In this document: positions 1 through 11,274 of the stretch, one piece after another
Position numbering within the stretch: the first letter of the stretch is position 1
Layout of the letters: every line of letters begins with the position of its first letter
Source of the DNA: Metallyticus violacea
Lineage: Eukaryota; Arthropoda; Insecta; Mantodea; Metallyticidae
Length of the DNA stretch: 64,000 nucleotides
Direction: 5' to 3'
NCBI GenBank assembly: GCA_030762175.1
Contig: CM060831.1
Span: 141,147,501-141,211,500 of the forward strand
The notes under the pieces: model-generated
What the model saw: only the letters and a program-made list of their open reading frames with translations
Databases searched by the model: none
What the model was told of the DNA's origin: nothing
Translations under genes and position numbers: made by a program

Positions 1-350
1 CTCTCGGATCTGTTTGTTCAAAACTTCAAACTACAATGGAAAGAGAACATCAAGCATCCAAACCCGGTGAAAATGTGTTCATATCCACACCCTTTCCCTA
101 TTTATTTATACTGTAGTACGGAAATTTGTTTTTATATAGAGGCTTTGTGCTTTATAAGAGCATAATGCATTTTAGAAGGCCATGGTAGGTAAATTACGAA
201 AAATGGTTATTGAACTCCTATCGCAAAGAGAACGCTGAGTTGGAAAGTAATAAAATAATAATTTGCTATTTATTTTTTGAACTTAAGTAAAACACCATAT
301 TCACATAAAATGCATTATGGGCTTGAGATTTATTAAATTAGTGATCCTGC
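1..350. other. Unannotated AT-rich sequence
   Basis: Nothing recognised on either strand: no long frame, no repeat shared with the rest of the window, no tRNA-like box. Confidence 0.5.

Positions 351-394
<44 letters not shown>
351..394. repeat. (AAT)n microsatellite
   Basis: About fourteen uninterrupted AAT units are visible directly. A second, shorter AAT array lies at 23851-23881. Probably polymorphic in length. Confidence 0.95.
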
Positions 395-399
<5 letters not shown>

Positions 400-2240
400 C
401 CTCACGGGTTCAATATTTTACCAAGTTACATGAATATATATTTTACGAGAGGGATATAAGAAACGGTATCTGGTGCTAATACTGTTCCTATGACTACTGA
501 ATGTTTTTTTTTTTTTTTGAAATTCAATCAGATATTTCCATCAGGAGTTTTATATATATCGATGCCAATGTTCGATCCACTTATCAAAGCACTTATTGAA
601 ATTCGGGTAGTCTATTTAGCACATATGATCTGACTGAAAATGACATCCGCGAAGTTATTTTCTTCAAACCTAAAGGTAATTAAAGTTGTAGGGTTCTAGT
701 GGGTGATAAATAACATAAGAGGCAGTGTATTACTTCAAGTGCAATATAAAACAAACATTAAAAAAAATTCACCATTTCTAGATTCTATTACAAATTGAGA
801 TGTATTGCAACGGGATTATATTGTGGTTTCTATTTTGAGGAATCGAATGGGATCTCAGGGTAAATTTTGGACTGTTTTTAATGACTTAAAGTCATTAGGA
901 GGGAAAGGAGATTGTTCACTGTAATAATGAATTTCGGCACTGGTTGACCATTTAATTTATTTTAGAGTTTGGAAGGTTCTGGAACATGCTGTTCCTCGGC
1001 GGATTATAGTTCGCGGTATTCACTCACGTATTTATTCTCTTGAACACGATGGTGATTATTATTGCTATTACGTTGCACTGCCTGACTGACTCTTACTGCT
1101 TTAGAATGACTTTAGAATGACTTAGACTGCCCTTGACTGAATTAGAAATGACTTTAGAATGAATTAGACTGCCTGCTTTCCAAATGAACAAATGCTTGAA
1201 GAAATAACTCTTGAACTCCCCTAACTTCTGACCCTGTACTCCAGTTTTCTATAACATCGCCACGCCTCTCGCTAAATTAAATTTCCTTGATAATTATTCT
1301 ATTCCTTAGTTATAGGTTCGCTATTGGCTATCTTAAAATATTCATCATATCGCTAAGTTCACCTCATTCGTTGATTTTTATTCCATGCCCATTGGCTAAA
1401 ATTATTTTCCTCCTTCTGATCTACAATGTCTTCCCACGCTTGAGTTTTCCAAGAACGGCCTGTCATAAATTTCGGCACTTTCCTTACATGTTTGATTTCT
1501 AAAGTAATATCATTTTCCCCTTTTAGTTAAAGATAACATTTTGGTTTCTACGAAAAGAGTATCTGCCTGCGGTAAATCCTTTTAAAAAACGGCAAGTTTC
1601 ATTTCCAATTGAACTCTAGCTATTTGCAATGTTATTGCCCTGGCGCCGAACAGGTGTCTCGGCTGGACTGTCCGTGAGAGTTAACAATGGGTAAAGCTTA
1701 ACCGAAAGACGTTTTTCTCTCAGCTACGCTAATGGCTTCCGACAGGACAGCATGTCCCATTCCTTTTACAAACATGACAAACATGTGGTATTACAGAAAG
1801 ATAACTTGAATATTACTTGCTAATCAAAACGACATATATACAACCATACATTAATACATATGACAGTGAGGTCTTCCTTTTAATTACAATATTAATACTC
1901 TTGATTACCTGAAATAAGATACAATTATTATTATAGTAGTTGTCAGAAGTAATTATACTTAAAAAGGAAATTTTGGGACAACATTTCCTGCTTCAGTGTT
2001 TAGATAACCATTTAACATGAGTGTTCGCATATTACAATACGCAACAAAAATATTTTACCTAATATGTTTCTTTAATGAAAATTTCAACAGCCTTATATTA
2101 TACAGCTACTAAGTAAGTGAAATTTGTATTCATTCATTCAGTCGTAAATGACACCAAATAAAACAAACAAAGTGTCAAATAAACAGAGGAATTAAAATTA
2201 CTACCTAAAATGTAGAAATAGGAGCTTACAAATGAATCCG
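395..2240. other. Unannotated sequence with a short degenerate tandem repeat
   Basis: Mostly AT-rich and unrecognised. It holds a T tract near 505-518. At 1107-1173 there is an imperfect direct duplication with a 42 bp period, both units starting TGACTTTAGAATGA; the second unit is incomplete. The 71-codon frame at 1287-1502 has no recognisable motif and is not supported as a gene. Confidence 0.45.
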
Positions 2241-2244
2241 TCTT

Positions 2245-2377
2245 CTCTGTGCTTATTGTCTATAATCCTGATCTGGAGCACATGTCATCAATGTCCAACA
2301 ATATCCTACAAACTTGGCGCAGGCATCTTCGTTCATTATTGAAATGTCTTGGTGAAACCGCTCACTATGTTCATTAT
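2245..2377 (-). pseudogene. C-terminal piece of a decayed ERFHQDI-family gene
   Basis: Read on the minus strand this stretch gives a frame containing SDNEHSERFHQDI and then YCWTL. I recognise this as the C-terminal signature of a multi-copy arthropod gene family of unknown function, usually written ...DEHGERFHQDI...YCW. The frame is stopped soon after. Its upstream half lies at 3363-3875 on the same strand, and the 985 bp hAT-like element at 2378-3362 separates the two halves almost exactly at the ERFHQDI box. Seen: the motifs and the split. Inferred: both halves come from one locus. It is a pseudogene, since the coding path is also broken by stops and frame changes. Confidence 0.7.
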
Positions 2378-3362
2378 CAGAGCCCGGAAATTCAGGCATT
2401 TATCTTGGTTTAAATAGGCAGGCAAAAAGACACTTAAAATACTGAAAATAGTCAGTAATATCTCTCATTATTAATTAAGAAAGGTATTTAAGGTACTAAA
2501 TAATTTATCACTTAATCAAAGTATTTAAGCTTACATTTCTTGGTTACAAGCACAGCAGCTGTCGCAGTCAGCAGCTTATCAGAGAGAACTTTTTCCATCA
2601 TAAAAAAACAACGTTCTACTTTCACTGAAGTTATTGGAACATATTTTAAAACAGATATTTCGTAAGGCTTATATCAGTTACAATAGAGCATACACCGCTA
2701 AAGAATGTGGATCAAGACAATAATGTAGTTTTGAATAGTTCTGAGCAAAAGATGCGCAGTGATTTCCGGTCGAGTTCATTTTACGTTTATTCATTTATAG
2801 GGGGAATCAGGTTGGTATCTCTCTTACTTCCATACTGAACACATTGTAGGGTCGTTTTTGCACAGTTGTACCGCTCTCATTTCCTCTCTTGCAAATGTTT
2901 GTTGTAGTTATGCAACTGAGAAGCTACCATCACAAATTTCCTAGAATTATCTCGCGCAGATCGATTTAAAATCATTCACCACTACTAACAAAACTACAGT
3001 ACTTCCCTCATCCTCTGTATTTCTTGGTATTCGTATTCCCAAGGTAACCTGCGTTTCTTTCACTAATGAAGGTTCTGCTATTTAAAGAACTAAATTTAAT
3101 GGGTTGAGGAGAATGTTTTTGACTGCTTGAAAAGAAATAAATGTACAACAAGATTCTCAAAAGATATTTTTGGAGGTAAATATGCCATTAACTTTTTATA
3201 ACCTTTTTCACTTCGATATATTGAAATTCTTTATGTGTTTTTTAAAATGCATGAATAATTGCAGAAAAAATGCATAAAAAAAACTGGTCCTTCCGATCCC
3301 AGATATACGGAAACATGTTCATTTCTATCTGACTAAAATATATCCACCTAACTTCCGGGCTG
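2378..3362. mobile_element. Non-autonomous hAT-like DNA element, copy 1
   Basis: This ~985 bp unit recurs at 51690-52646 with clear similarity along most of its length, for example the block around 2709-3290 against 51886-52480. The left end reads CAGAGCCCGGAA, and the right end is its near inverse, ending TTCCGGGCTG; the other copy keeps the fuller TTCCGGGCTCTG. CAG-type termini are typical of hAT transposons, which make 8 bp target duplications. The flanking octamers TTCATTAT (2370-2377) and TTAATCAC (3363-3370) agree at 5 of 8 positions, which is suggestive but not proof. No transposase frame is visible inside, so it is non-autonomous. It interrupts an ERFHQDI-family gene remnant. The superfamily assignment is inference. 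Confidence 0.65.
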
Positions 3363-3875
3363 TTAATCACTCACTTTCTTTGAGGAAATCTAGACGAGAG
3401 TGGATAAGGTGCATTTTGAGGGACATAGTGCAGCCTAAGTGATGATGCTGGTGAAAGAAATGGTTTACAAGCTGGACGTAATTTCCAGCTCCTCGGTTAC
3501 ACAAGCAGCCATCACAACACTTGTAAAGGCTTCCCAAGCTGGTCGCTCATTGCCCGAGAGACACGCCCAAAGTTTTCACCCACAAGAAGTTCACGAATTG
3601 TAGACCAATAAAGAAAGATTCCTTCCTTAACTTTAGTCCCACTCGGTTATGGAAATTTCTCTCCCAGGTACTTGAAAGTCATCTCTCCAACCTTTTTCTT
3701 CCTCCTTACAAAGTTCTTCATAAAGCCGAGTTTGATGTTTGCGTCAACCAACCGAACGACTGTGCGGGATATTCTTTTCCCCAATTCGCAGTTTCCTTCA
3801 CCAGTGTTTTCTGTTGTAGTGTGAGAATCTAGGCGGACTGTCTCACACAGAAAACATCTGTACTTGATGTAACTG
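3363..3875 (-). pseudogene. N-terminal and middle part of a decayed ERFHQDI-family gene
   Basis: Minus-strand translation shows, in order, a CFLCE box, a VRLVDANIKLGFMKNFV stretch (this family usually has HIKLGLMKNFV), FKYLGEKFP, KVKEGIF, PAWEAFTSVV and MSLKMHLIHSRLDFL. This is the same order as in the insect repetitive gene family whose C-terminus carries ERFHQDI. Stops and at least two frame changes are present, for example after EKFP, so it cannot encode a full protein. The matching C-terminal piece is at 2245-2377 beyond the inserted element. The biochemical role of the family is not known to me. An alternative reading as a live gene is ruled out by the stops. Confidence 0.72.
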
Positions 3876-3880
3876 GGTGC

Positions 3881-3938
3881 TTTTTTTTTTAATGGTGTTT
3901 AACGCCTGTTTTTACTACTGAGGCACCACTGGCGGTCC
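3881..3938 (-). mobile_element. SINE A, 3-prime end only
   Basis: A poly-T run is followed by AATGGTGTTTAACGCC and TACTACTGAGGCACCAC, the reverse complement of the SINE A 3-prime terminus seen in full copies. The element stops after about 58 bp; the tRNA-like head is absent. Confidence 0.8.
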
Positions 3939-5977
3939 AAATGGGTGTCCAGCCATATTTCAACCACATTCAAAAGATTATGTGCAGAAACCACGCGCAC
4001 AGGAAGAACAAACAACGTGACTGTAATAGGCTGCAGCACAAGTGCTGAGAGGCGATGTTAAGCGATGCTGTAATATATGCAATTTAAAAAAACGCATATT
4101 TACGTTACTAAACCCAGTATCTTAATAATCATGTGCATCACACATAAGTAGGGCTCTATGTTTACGACCTAAAATGTTAAAAAATATGGAAGCACATTTG
4201 ACCTGGTTAATTTGCGTATTGTAGGTGCGATAAAATGAAAGTGATATAACGGAAACGATAAAATCATAGCGATAGGCAGCTGTGGTTGTTTGGAATTCCT
4301 TATATAATCATAACCTGATCGGTCAATGACTCATGAGCTAAATAATCACAAGTAATATCACGAAAGGGTCTGAGATTACCAATATATTCACGAACGTAGT
4401 AACGCTGGAAAGTTTGGACCCTAGAGTAATATTTAAGATTATTTCACGAATAAAATAAGAAATTAAATATGATTTCTCTAAACTTGGCTAAAATTCTAAT
4501 AATTGTATGTTCATACTTAATCTTTTCAAGCTATCTTGCGACAGAAGAATGTCGATTGTCAATAATGCTAATAGAGAAGAGCAAAATACGAGTTTAGGAA
4601 TATTTCATGAATAGAATAAGAATAAAGGTGATATATATTTGAAATTCGTGTACAGAATATTAACAACTGTTATACTTATTAACTTCTGTTCAAAAACCAT
4701 GAGGCTTAAATTGACAAAATTCGACTATTACAATCGCTACCGTTCGACTTTCTAATATCAACTGAGAAAATACAAAAAAGAAAAGATAACATACAGTGGT
4801 CTCTTGTTTTTTCTTTGTATTCTCTGGTTTGGAATTCCTAATGACAAGATCAATTTGGTGCATCACCAAAACGCTTTGAAGAACTCTCCATTTTGTGTTA
4901 TGATTGTTGATTGTCAATGCTTTTGTTGCTATCAATAGCTTCCTATCGCCTCTAGCAAAAGTGGTCAGTGATGCGTGTTTAGGAATGATCTAGTGGTTGT
5001 TTACAGTGACCACAAGACCACAAGACAAATGCACGTCGCGTGATAAAACGGATTTGATAATTTCACTCCGTAATCCGACTGTAATTGGTGGAAATTCAAA
5101 ATTTTGTTTCGTTTCATTGATCGATTTTAAGAAGACGTCACATGAGTGAAATAGTCACTATAAATAGTCATACTGATATTAAGGAAGAATGGTTTTACAA
5201 CTAGGTGATATTTGAGAGAGCAGCCCAAGTAAGGAGGGTGAGTAAGTCAACAATCTTTTTAATCAGGTACAGTTATACTTAATTTCTTCCAGAAGTAATT
5301 TCATATTGGCATGTTTCGTTCATAAGGGCAGCAAGACCTATAGGAATTGCCATTGTGTAGCAAAACAGATTTTAAACTAAGCTTTGAGGTGTCCATGTAT
5401 AGTTATATCCATTGCTGTGGTTTTCCTTCTCATTCAAAGCTGTGTCAAACTACCGCAGTAATTATAGATTTAAAATACAAAAACAAACCTTTCTACCTGT
5501 ATAGTAATACTTTAACAGTACGTTTTATAAGATTTCACTGCCTTAACCTAGAACTTAGAAGCTGGAATTTGCCTTTTTCAAAGTCTAGGTCTCGAATTAG
5601 ATCACCTTGGCTCGCCCAGTGAATCAGGATCCTGTATTGTGGAAGCCTCAGGACAAGATGTCTCCTCCGTACATCTGAATCCAAACTGAGCATCCCAATG
5701 TGACATTGGTCATATAGATGACTAGATGTTGTGCTATTCCATAATAGAAGGTGTCATTCAAAAATAGCAGTTATCTACTTGATTTGTCGGCTGTATCCAA
5801 AGCATACGGATGCCAAAGGGCATTGAATATTTACCCAAGTAAATATTCATGGAACAAGAATGTAAGGTGGCCATGTCTTTGGTCTTTAGTTCAAACTAAT
5901 GAGGTAGACTTGTCTTCACGAGTGAAGTAATTGGGCGTTTCTAGACGGCAATATAAACAACACAAATTGTCCTATTT
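3939..5977. other. Unannotated AT-rich sequence
   Basis: No element shared with the rest of the window was seen. Small frames at 4690-4935 (minus) and 5347-5622 (plus) carry no recognisable motif and are treated as chance. Confidence 0.45.
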
Positions 5978-6236
5978 GTTTAAGCGTTTTACCGTGAGTA
6001 ACCGTGAGGTCTGGGGTTCGATTCTTACCAGCATCATCTTCCCTTTCTGATTTTTTTCCCCGAGGTTTTCTTTAGTTCTCTTAATGGCAAATTGCCGGGG
6101 AGGTACTCTAAACTTAAGAATGGAACGCTTCCTTCATTTCAAAAATATTCCTTCCCCGTTTATCGTTTCATCTGATGTATCATCAGTGCCTGCAGTGCTT
6201 TAGTAGTTAAACAGGCATTAAAAACTATTAAGAAAT
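5978..6236 (+). mobile_element. SINE A, old divergent copy
   Basis: Matches the SINE A plan on the plus strand. A degraded B-box region (GGGGTTCGATTC) is followed by a CCGAGGTTTTC block, GGCAAATTGCCGGGGAGGTA, AACGCTTCCTTC, TGTATCATCAGTG and a decayed tail. The first half of the tRNA-like head is largely unrecognisable and no clear target duplication was found. Divergence is higher than in the copies at 21.5 and 45.7 kb, so it is an older insertion. Confidence 0.75.
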
Positions 6237-6585
6237 GTTTAAGCATTTACATGGCATTCTGACTTTTCAAGTCAATTAAGTATGGCCAGAAAATAAACTA
6301 CAAACAATGAATGAAACCTTACCCGAACTTCACTCTAAGCAAGCTGTAAACAGACAATGGACAAAAGATCTACAGCAGCCCTGTCCAACGCGGTCGTCCG
6401 TGATGTCCTTTTATGGGCTCTTCGCAACTATTTCCAAATTAAATTTCAATTAATATTTGAAGACAATTTTTTTCATTTGAATACATATTTTTAATTTTCA
6501 TTTTAAAAGCATTCTTCAATTTCAGGAATTGAAATCTTCAAATTCAGCATTTTTATTCTGCAAAATAAGCCGCTTCCTTATGATT

Positions 6586-6885
6586 CAGTCGATCCTGGTG
6601 GTGTAGTGGTAACCATAATAACCTTCTAAACCCAAGATCGCGGATTCAAACCCGGCTAGGACCGGTGGATTTTTTCGGGCGTAAAAATCCTAAGAATGGC
6701 TTCCTTTGGAAGGGAAGTAAAGTCGCGGGTACCGTGTTGTACATTTACGGCACGATAAAGAACTTCAAGCCTGAAAAAAGAAACCCCTGAGCAAAATTTG
6801 TGGGCGGTCCTGAATTGAATGGAACGCTAATGACCTGAGATGTTAAAGGGCATCCGTAAATAAACCAAATCAATAAAATATCAAA
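6586..6885 (+). mobile_element. SINE B with target-site duplication
   Basis: A full-length tRNA-derived SINE. The head has an A-box-like TGGTGTAGTGG (6599-6609) and a B-box-like GATTCAAACCC (6643-6653). The outer head arms, CCTGG and a decayed CTAGGACC, resemble the acceptor stem. The body has the family blocks CGGGCGTAAAAATCCTAAG, GTACATTTACGGCACG and CTGAAAAAAG, and the tail block GACCTGAGATGTTAAA. It is bracketed by the 11 bp direct repeat TCCTTATGATT (6575-6585 and 6886-6896), which shows retroposition by target-primed integration. Transcription by RNA polymerase III and mobilisation by a partner LINE are general knowledge of such SINEs, not seen here. Confidence 0.92.
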
Positions 6886-6896
6886 TCCTTATGATT

Positions 6897-7160
6897 TACT
6901 TTACTGCAGTGCCAATTGGACATCCAATTTGCCCTCAAAGTAACATCAATCCCAACAAAGCTGTGCCTCAAACAATGAACAAACCATTTATAACAATCTT
7001 ATAATAGGAAAGTGCCCAGTTTCTTGCTTTCAGTATTACTTGTAAACTTCAGTGATTTGTATTGTAATACATTGTACATTCAACGTGTTATAAGTGCTTT
7101 TGTTATTGATTTTTAAACTTTAAACTATTCAGTTATTAATTAGTTATATTTTAAAATAGC
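6897..7160. other. Unannotated sequence
   Basis: AT-rich spacer with no recognised element. Confidence 0.4.
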
Positions 7161-7335
7161 TATTTTTGAAACGGAAAGAAATTATAGCTTTAACAGTGAA
7201 TGGGGGACCAGTATTACTTTATTGAAAACGAAGGAAAACCCTTGTGTTTATTGTGTAATACTAGCGTCTCTGCTCCCAAATTAAGTGATGTACATCGACC
7301 TTTTTTGAGTGAGAAATATAATTTATATATTTTTA
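7161..7335 (+). pseudogene. Zinc-finger (BED/GTF2IRD2-like) transposase-type remnant
   Basis: Plus-strand frames join to give a FNSEW start, then DQYYFIENEGKPLCLLC, NTSVSAPK and, after an insert, EKYNL. In transposase-derived proteins of the hAT/ZBED/GTF2IRD2 type, a segment like EW...YFF.E..GK..CL.C....P....N...H is the N-terminal zinc finger. Only the CxxC half is clear; the H...H/C half is lost. A frame change after the Trp and an insertion of about 25 bp between the two motifs show it is dead. The open frame starting at 7200 is this fragment, not a small gene. No more of the protein is visible downstream. Confidence 0.55.
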
Positions 7336-8688
7336 ATTCTAGATTTATTATCATTATCACTAGTCGTCATAGCAGTAGTGTCTAATCTACGTTGTGGAAT
7401 CTGGCGCCCGCGTACCCTTGTTGAATAAATGAATGAATTCAACATTTATTTCGAAATTTCATGAGGAAGAGCATAACAATTATTTTAACCTTTCTTGTGT
7501 ATTGACTATTTAAAAATTTGACCTCCCTATATTTTATTAGACTTCACTCATTGCTACACTTCCCGATCCAAATAAACTCAAACACTCGGTTGCCGAGTTA
7601 CAGTTCCCTTCCTACACATTCTTCTTCACTATTTTGTTTATTAATTTTCCTGATCCATTTAACTCTCATTTTACTCAAGCACGTACCTATTTCCACCATT
7701 CCTTTTCTTACTTTAATATTCAACATCTTTTTTCCCATACCTTCCTTTGCTAAACTGAACCCTCTTCGCAGTTCCAACTCCCCCCCCCAAAAAAACTGGG
7801 TTTCCTCACAATCCAGTTATATATGCCAATTATTATCTTATTGACTACACAATGGGCATTTATCAAGCCTCCCCCTTACTCTTAAACTACCCTTAGTTAT
7901 CATGCAAATGTGCCAAAACGTTGGACAACCCTGATCCCTGCTCTCAGGATTGCAAACCCCTATTTGTTTACGTACCTCCTTACTTGGCCTCTTGGAGAGT
8001 CACAAACTTAACTCCATACTTATATTATAAAACGTAATAAATGATCCAAATTTTGGAAATAAGAGCTAACTAATCGTTTTAAAGGTCATTGTTTTTAACG
8101 TGCTGAATAAATAAGAAATAATTATTTTCAAGTCAAAAACAGCTTATTACTTACATGAGTTATCTATTGTCTTTCAATATGGCGTGGAGCATAGTTTTGC
8201 ATTATTTAACGTAGTAATTAACAAAAATTTTCTATACGGATGAAAGACTTTAAGCCTCAAGTGTACATATTTCTTTCATCACTTCATTATATGCTTATCA
8301 GTGAAACAAAATCAGAAGAACACAATCACCTTAGCTAGAGATGTGAATTGGTGTTGATAGATGGCTAAACCAACGATGGTGGGTTAATCAAAGTCAGTTG
8401 AAAATACTAAATGACTTCTACTTGGTATTTACATCAAATTGTGAAAAAGTAAACGTACCAAAAAGTGCATTCCACAGTACGTACGAATGTTCTATCCAAA
8501 GTAGGATGGTTGGTCATTCTGGGTCATGTCAATACTTATTAGGGTTGGTTTAGTTGGTCTAAGCTGTTTATTTTATGTTACAATAATGTGTATCAGAATA
8601 AAGCCTCAAGTTTATACGCTGTTGCCTGTTGAGATGATAAAAAGTGATGACTTATTAGGAAGTTGGAGGGCTTAAAGCAGAGTTGCGA
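7336..8688. other. Unannotated sequence
   Basis: No supported element. The 108-codon frame at 7518-7844 is low-complexity (Leu/Ser/Pro rich, from pyrimidine-rich DNA) and is not accepted as a gene. Confidence 0.4.
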
Positions 8689-9370
8689 TTAAGGGGAGTA
8701 TTAAAGGGAGGCGAGTCAAAATCATATTTTTATTTTTTGTAATATTTTAATATTTAGAATTTTCTTTTTATTATGATATGCTCTTCATTAATGTTCCTTG
8801 ATGAAAATCATTTTAATAAAAATTTAATTACGTCACCTCAGAAGCCATTTTTTTACTCGCTTTTGATTTTGTGAACACTTTTCAGTTAAAAGTCCATATC
8901 TCAGGAACTATTTGCTTAGAAGGCTGTGGTTTGTCTTGAATGGTAAAAATGTTGTAGTTCATAAATTGGCAGCATTTGTTTTCATGATCTTTGTTGTTTT
9001 ACAATGTTGGAAGATTTCCCTCAAAATGTTAGTTTTTTTTTGTAAAATCATTTTTTGCAGCAATTATTAAAAATTACAAGTTTCCCACATTTTTAGGATA
9101 TGTATAAGCTATCGCTTTGAAACTTTTACCGCTTATTCATGATAATATTGTTACGATGCAGATCTATTGTAGTAGTTAGGACAAAATGTGATAATATAAA
9201 AAATAAAAATGCTGAGGGGCAAAGTAGAAAAAAAGCAAACAATTGAAAATAATTTATAATTTGCTTCAGAATTATTGTATAGTAGATCAATTAGCTTTTC
9301 CTTTAGAAAATGGGAATTGAAATTGGTAAATTTAACATTGTAAGGATAGATCTTTCATATTTTCCTTTAA
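8689..9370. mobile_element. Repeat family R, copy 1
   Basis: A ~680-720 bp AT-rich unit that recurs at 19859-20578 and, as a fused pair, at 29493-31174. Landmarks are TCAAAATCATATTTTTAT, GGCTGTGGTTTGTCTTGAAT, CATAAATTGGCAGC, AGATCTATTGTAG and GGTAAATTTAACATT. The ends are inverted: the left reads TTAAGGGGAGTATTAAAGG and the right is its degraded inverse, ending CCTTTAAA. TTAA sits at both ends. There is no coding capacity, so it behaves like a MITE. TTAA plus TIRs is compatible with a piggyBac-like mover, but the terminal GGG is not the usual piggyBac end, so the superfamily is left open. Confidence 0.75.
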
Positions 9371-11274
9371 ATATCTGCAAATGAATATCACTCCTACTAA
9401 AATTCATCAAAATACGTCAGAAATTTTGAGAGAATGTAGTGCGTCTTAAGATATGCGAGTAATAAAAGGATAGTATCGCGAGTAAATGCTAGAGCTTTCT
9501 GTGAAGATGGAACGTGGAAAGTTATAAGTTGTAAAGCCTTTTTCTCTGTTTGATTCAATCAGAAATTCAATCAATTGCAAACAGTTTTAATTTGCATACA
9601 ACTTTAAATGCATTCAGTTCCTGGGGAGAGAAAAAAAACACATTTTGATACATGTTCTACAATTATTAAATTAAGAGTACAACTTAAAACATTACCCTAA
9701 TCTTTCTTTAAATCGAAGTTTCTCTGCTGGTTTTGGAATCTTGCAACTAGGTGTTCTACGATTATCTTTGAGGCTAACGACCAAGGTACGATTGTGGTTC
9801 TTAAATTAATTATCATTTATTCTACCTTGGAGAACGAAGTGATCGCTGATATCTGTATCCTGTTAAATACACAACGAAAAAGTAATATTAAATATCTCCA
9901 TTTGCTTTAGCATCACGTACTAAACAGACTGAGTTGTATTTGATCTATTTATTTTACATTTTAGCATACAATCTGTAGGAAAACTTTTATTTCAGTATGT
10001 AGGTTTTTAAAAAAATACCAATATTTGTAACACTAGTCCCCCTGCTATTTAAAACTTACATATATAGTTTGCATCAAAACTGGAATAAAACATTCGCAGT
10101 TCATTTGTTTCCGTTTCCATGTTACGCAGCATTCATCTGTACACAAAATGGCTTCTATTGCAGTGTTGCCCGTTTTGTTGTTTGAGCTGTCTGCGCTCTC
10201 TGGAAGTAGAGATATAAATATTTTTTGTTCGGCTTGAGAGCGAACGTTGAAACGAAAACAAGTGAGAGCTGCGAAAATGTTCACCAAAAATTAGACATTA
10301 TACGAAAGTGGTTTGCAAAGTTCTTGGCCTCGACCATAGGGGAGTCATGTAATTGGGAAGATATTGTTTGTTTACTTAATACATTTGTCTTACGCATTCA
10401 CTTGGAATATGAAGCCATTGTTTCAAATAGTATACTTAATAAAGGTTTTTAAAAGTAGACTGGTTGTGAATATTAAACAAAATTGAGTATTTTGCAGTGA
10501 TAAGTTCTTTGTTAAAGATGGTTTAACCCCAAAGAAAATGCATATCAAATTTATAAAGGGTTACGAGAAACCTGCCCCTTCATTTTCCAGGATAAAAAGC
10601 GGGCTGCTAATTGAAATATGAAGGACGCCTGAAAGTATAGAGCAGAGGAATTAAAACAAATATATATGATATATTAAAGAACAGCGTGAACTTGCTAAGG
10701 CTACAGACCCTTCAAAGAAACTTGTAGGTTATAGTTTACATGAACAATAGTATATGAAAAAGCCTAGCGTATGAAGGATGCCCCGCTTGCTAATAGCAAA
10801 TAAAAACCGTATTCACCTGCAAATGTCGTAACAGTGTTTGGAGCGTTTTAACGCCAACAGAACTGATCAATTTACAACAATGGTTGACCCTTGCATCCAC
10901 CATCACACAGCAGTCAAACAGTGGACGAAAGCCGTTTGTTCAGCGCCAAAAGACAAATTCGATTCCAGATACAAGAAACAGTATGGCATTCGTGTTTTGA
11001 ATCTCTAAAGGAATTTACTGATTGATTATTTTTGAATAGTACAACCATAACATGAGAACTCTTATTTAAAATTTTTAACATTTTCGAGAAAAGACCGGCT
11101 TTGCAGGAGAAAAAAATAATTAAGACAGTTTACCTGCCCACAAAAGTAAAACTGTTGTTTTACAACTTACAGGCGATAGATATAGGTCAAAGACTGAAGT
11201 GGTAGTATTTTTATTACATTTCAATTTTTTTTTAAAGATTTGACAAGAAGAGGTTATCAAAGTGAAAAGTATAA
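9371..11274. other. Unannotated sequence with possible unidentified coding remnants
   Basis: Two stretches look slightly more protein-like than background. One is the frame at 10225-10452. The other is 10680-10990, where a plus-strand reading includes EQRELAKATDPSKKLVGYSL and later PCIHHHTAVKQWTKAV, broken by stops. I do not recognise either. No shared repeat was found here. Confidence 0.3.

Noticed and set aside
351..394. AAT array as a regulatory or structural element
   Set aside because: A plain microsatellite explains it; no additional signal.
7518..7844. 108-codon Leu/Ser/Pro-rich frame
   Set aside because: Low-complexity product of pyrimidine-rich DNA; no domain and no supporting signal.
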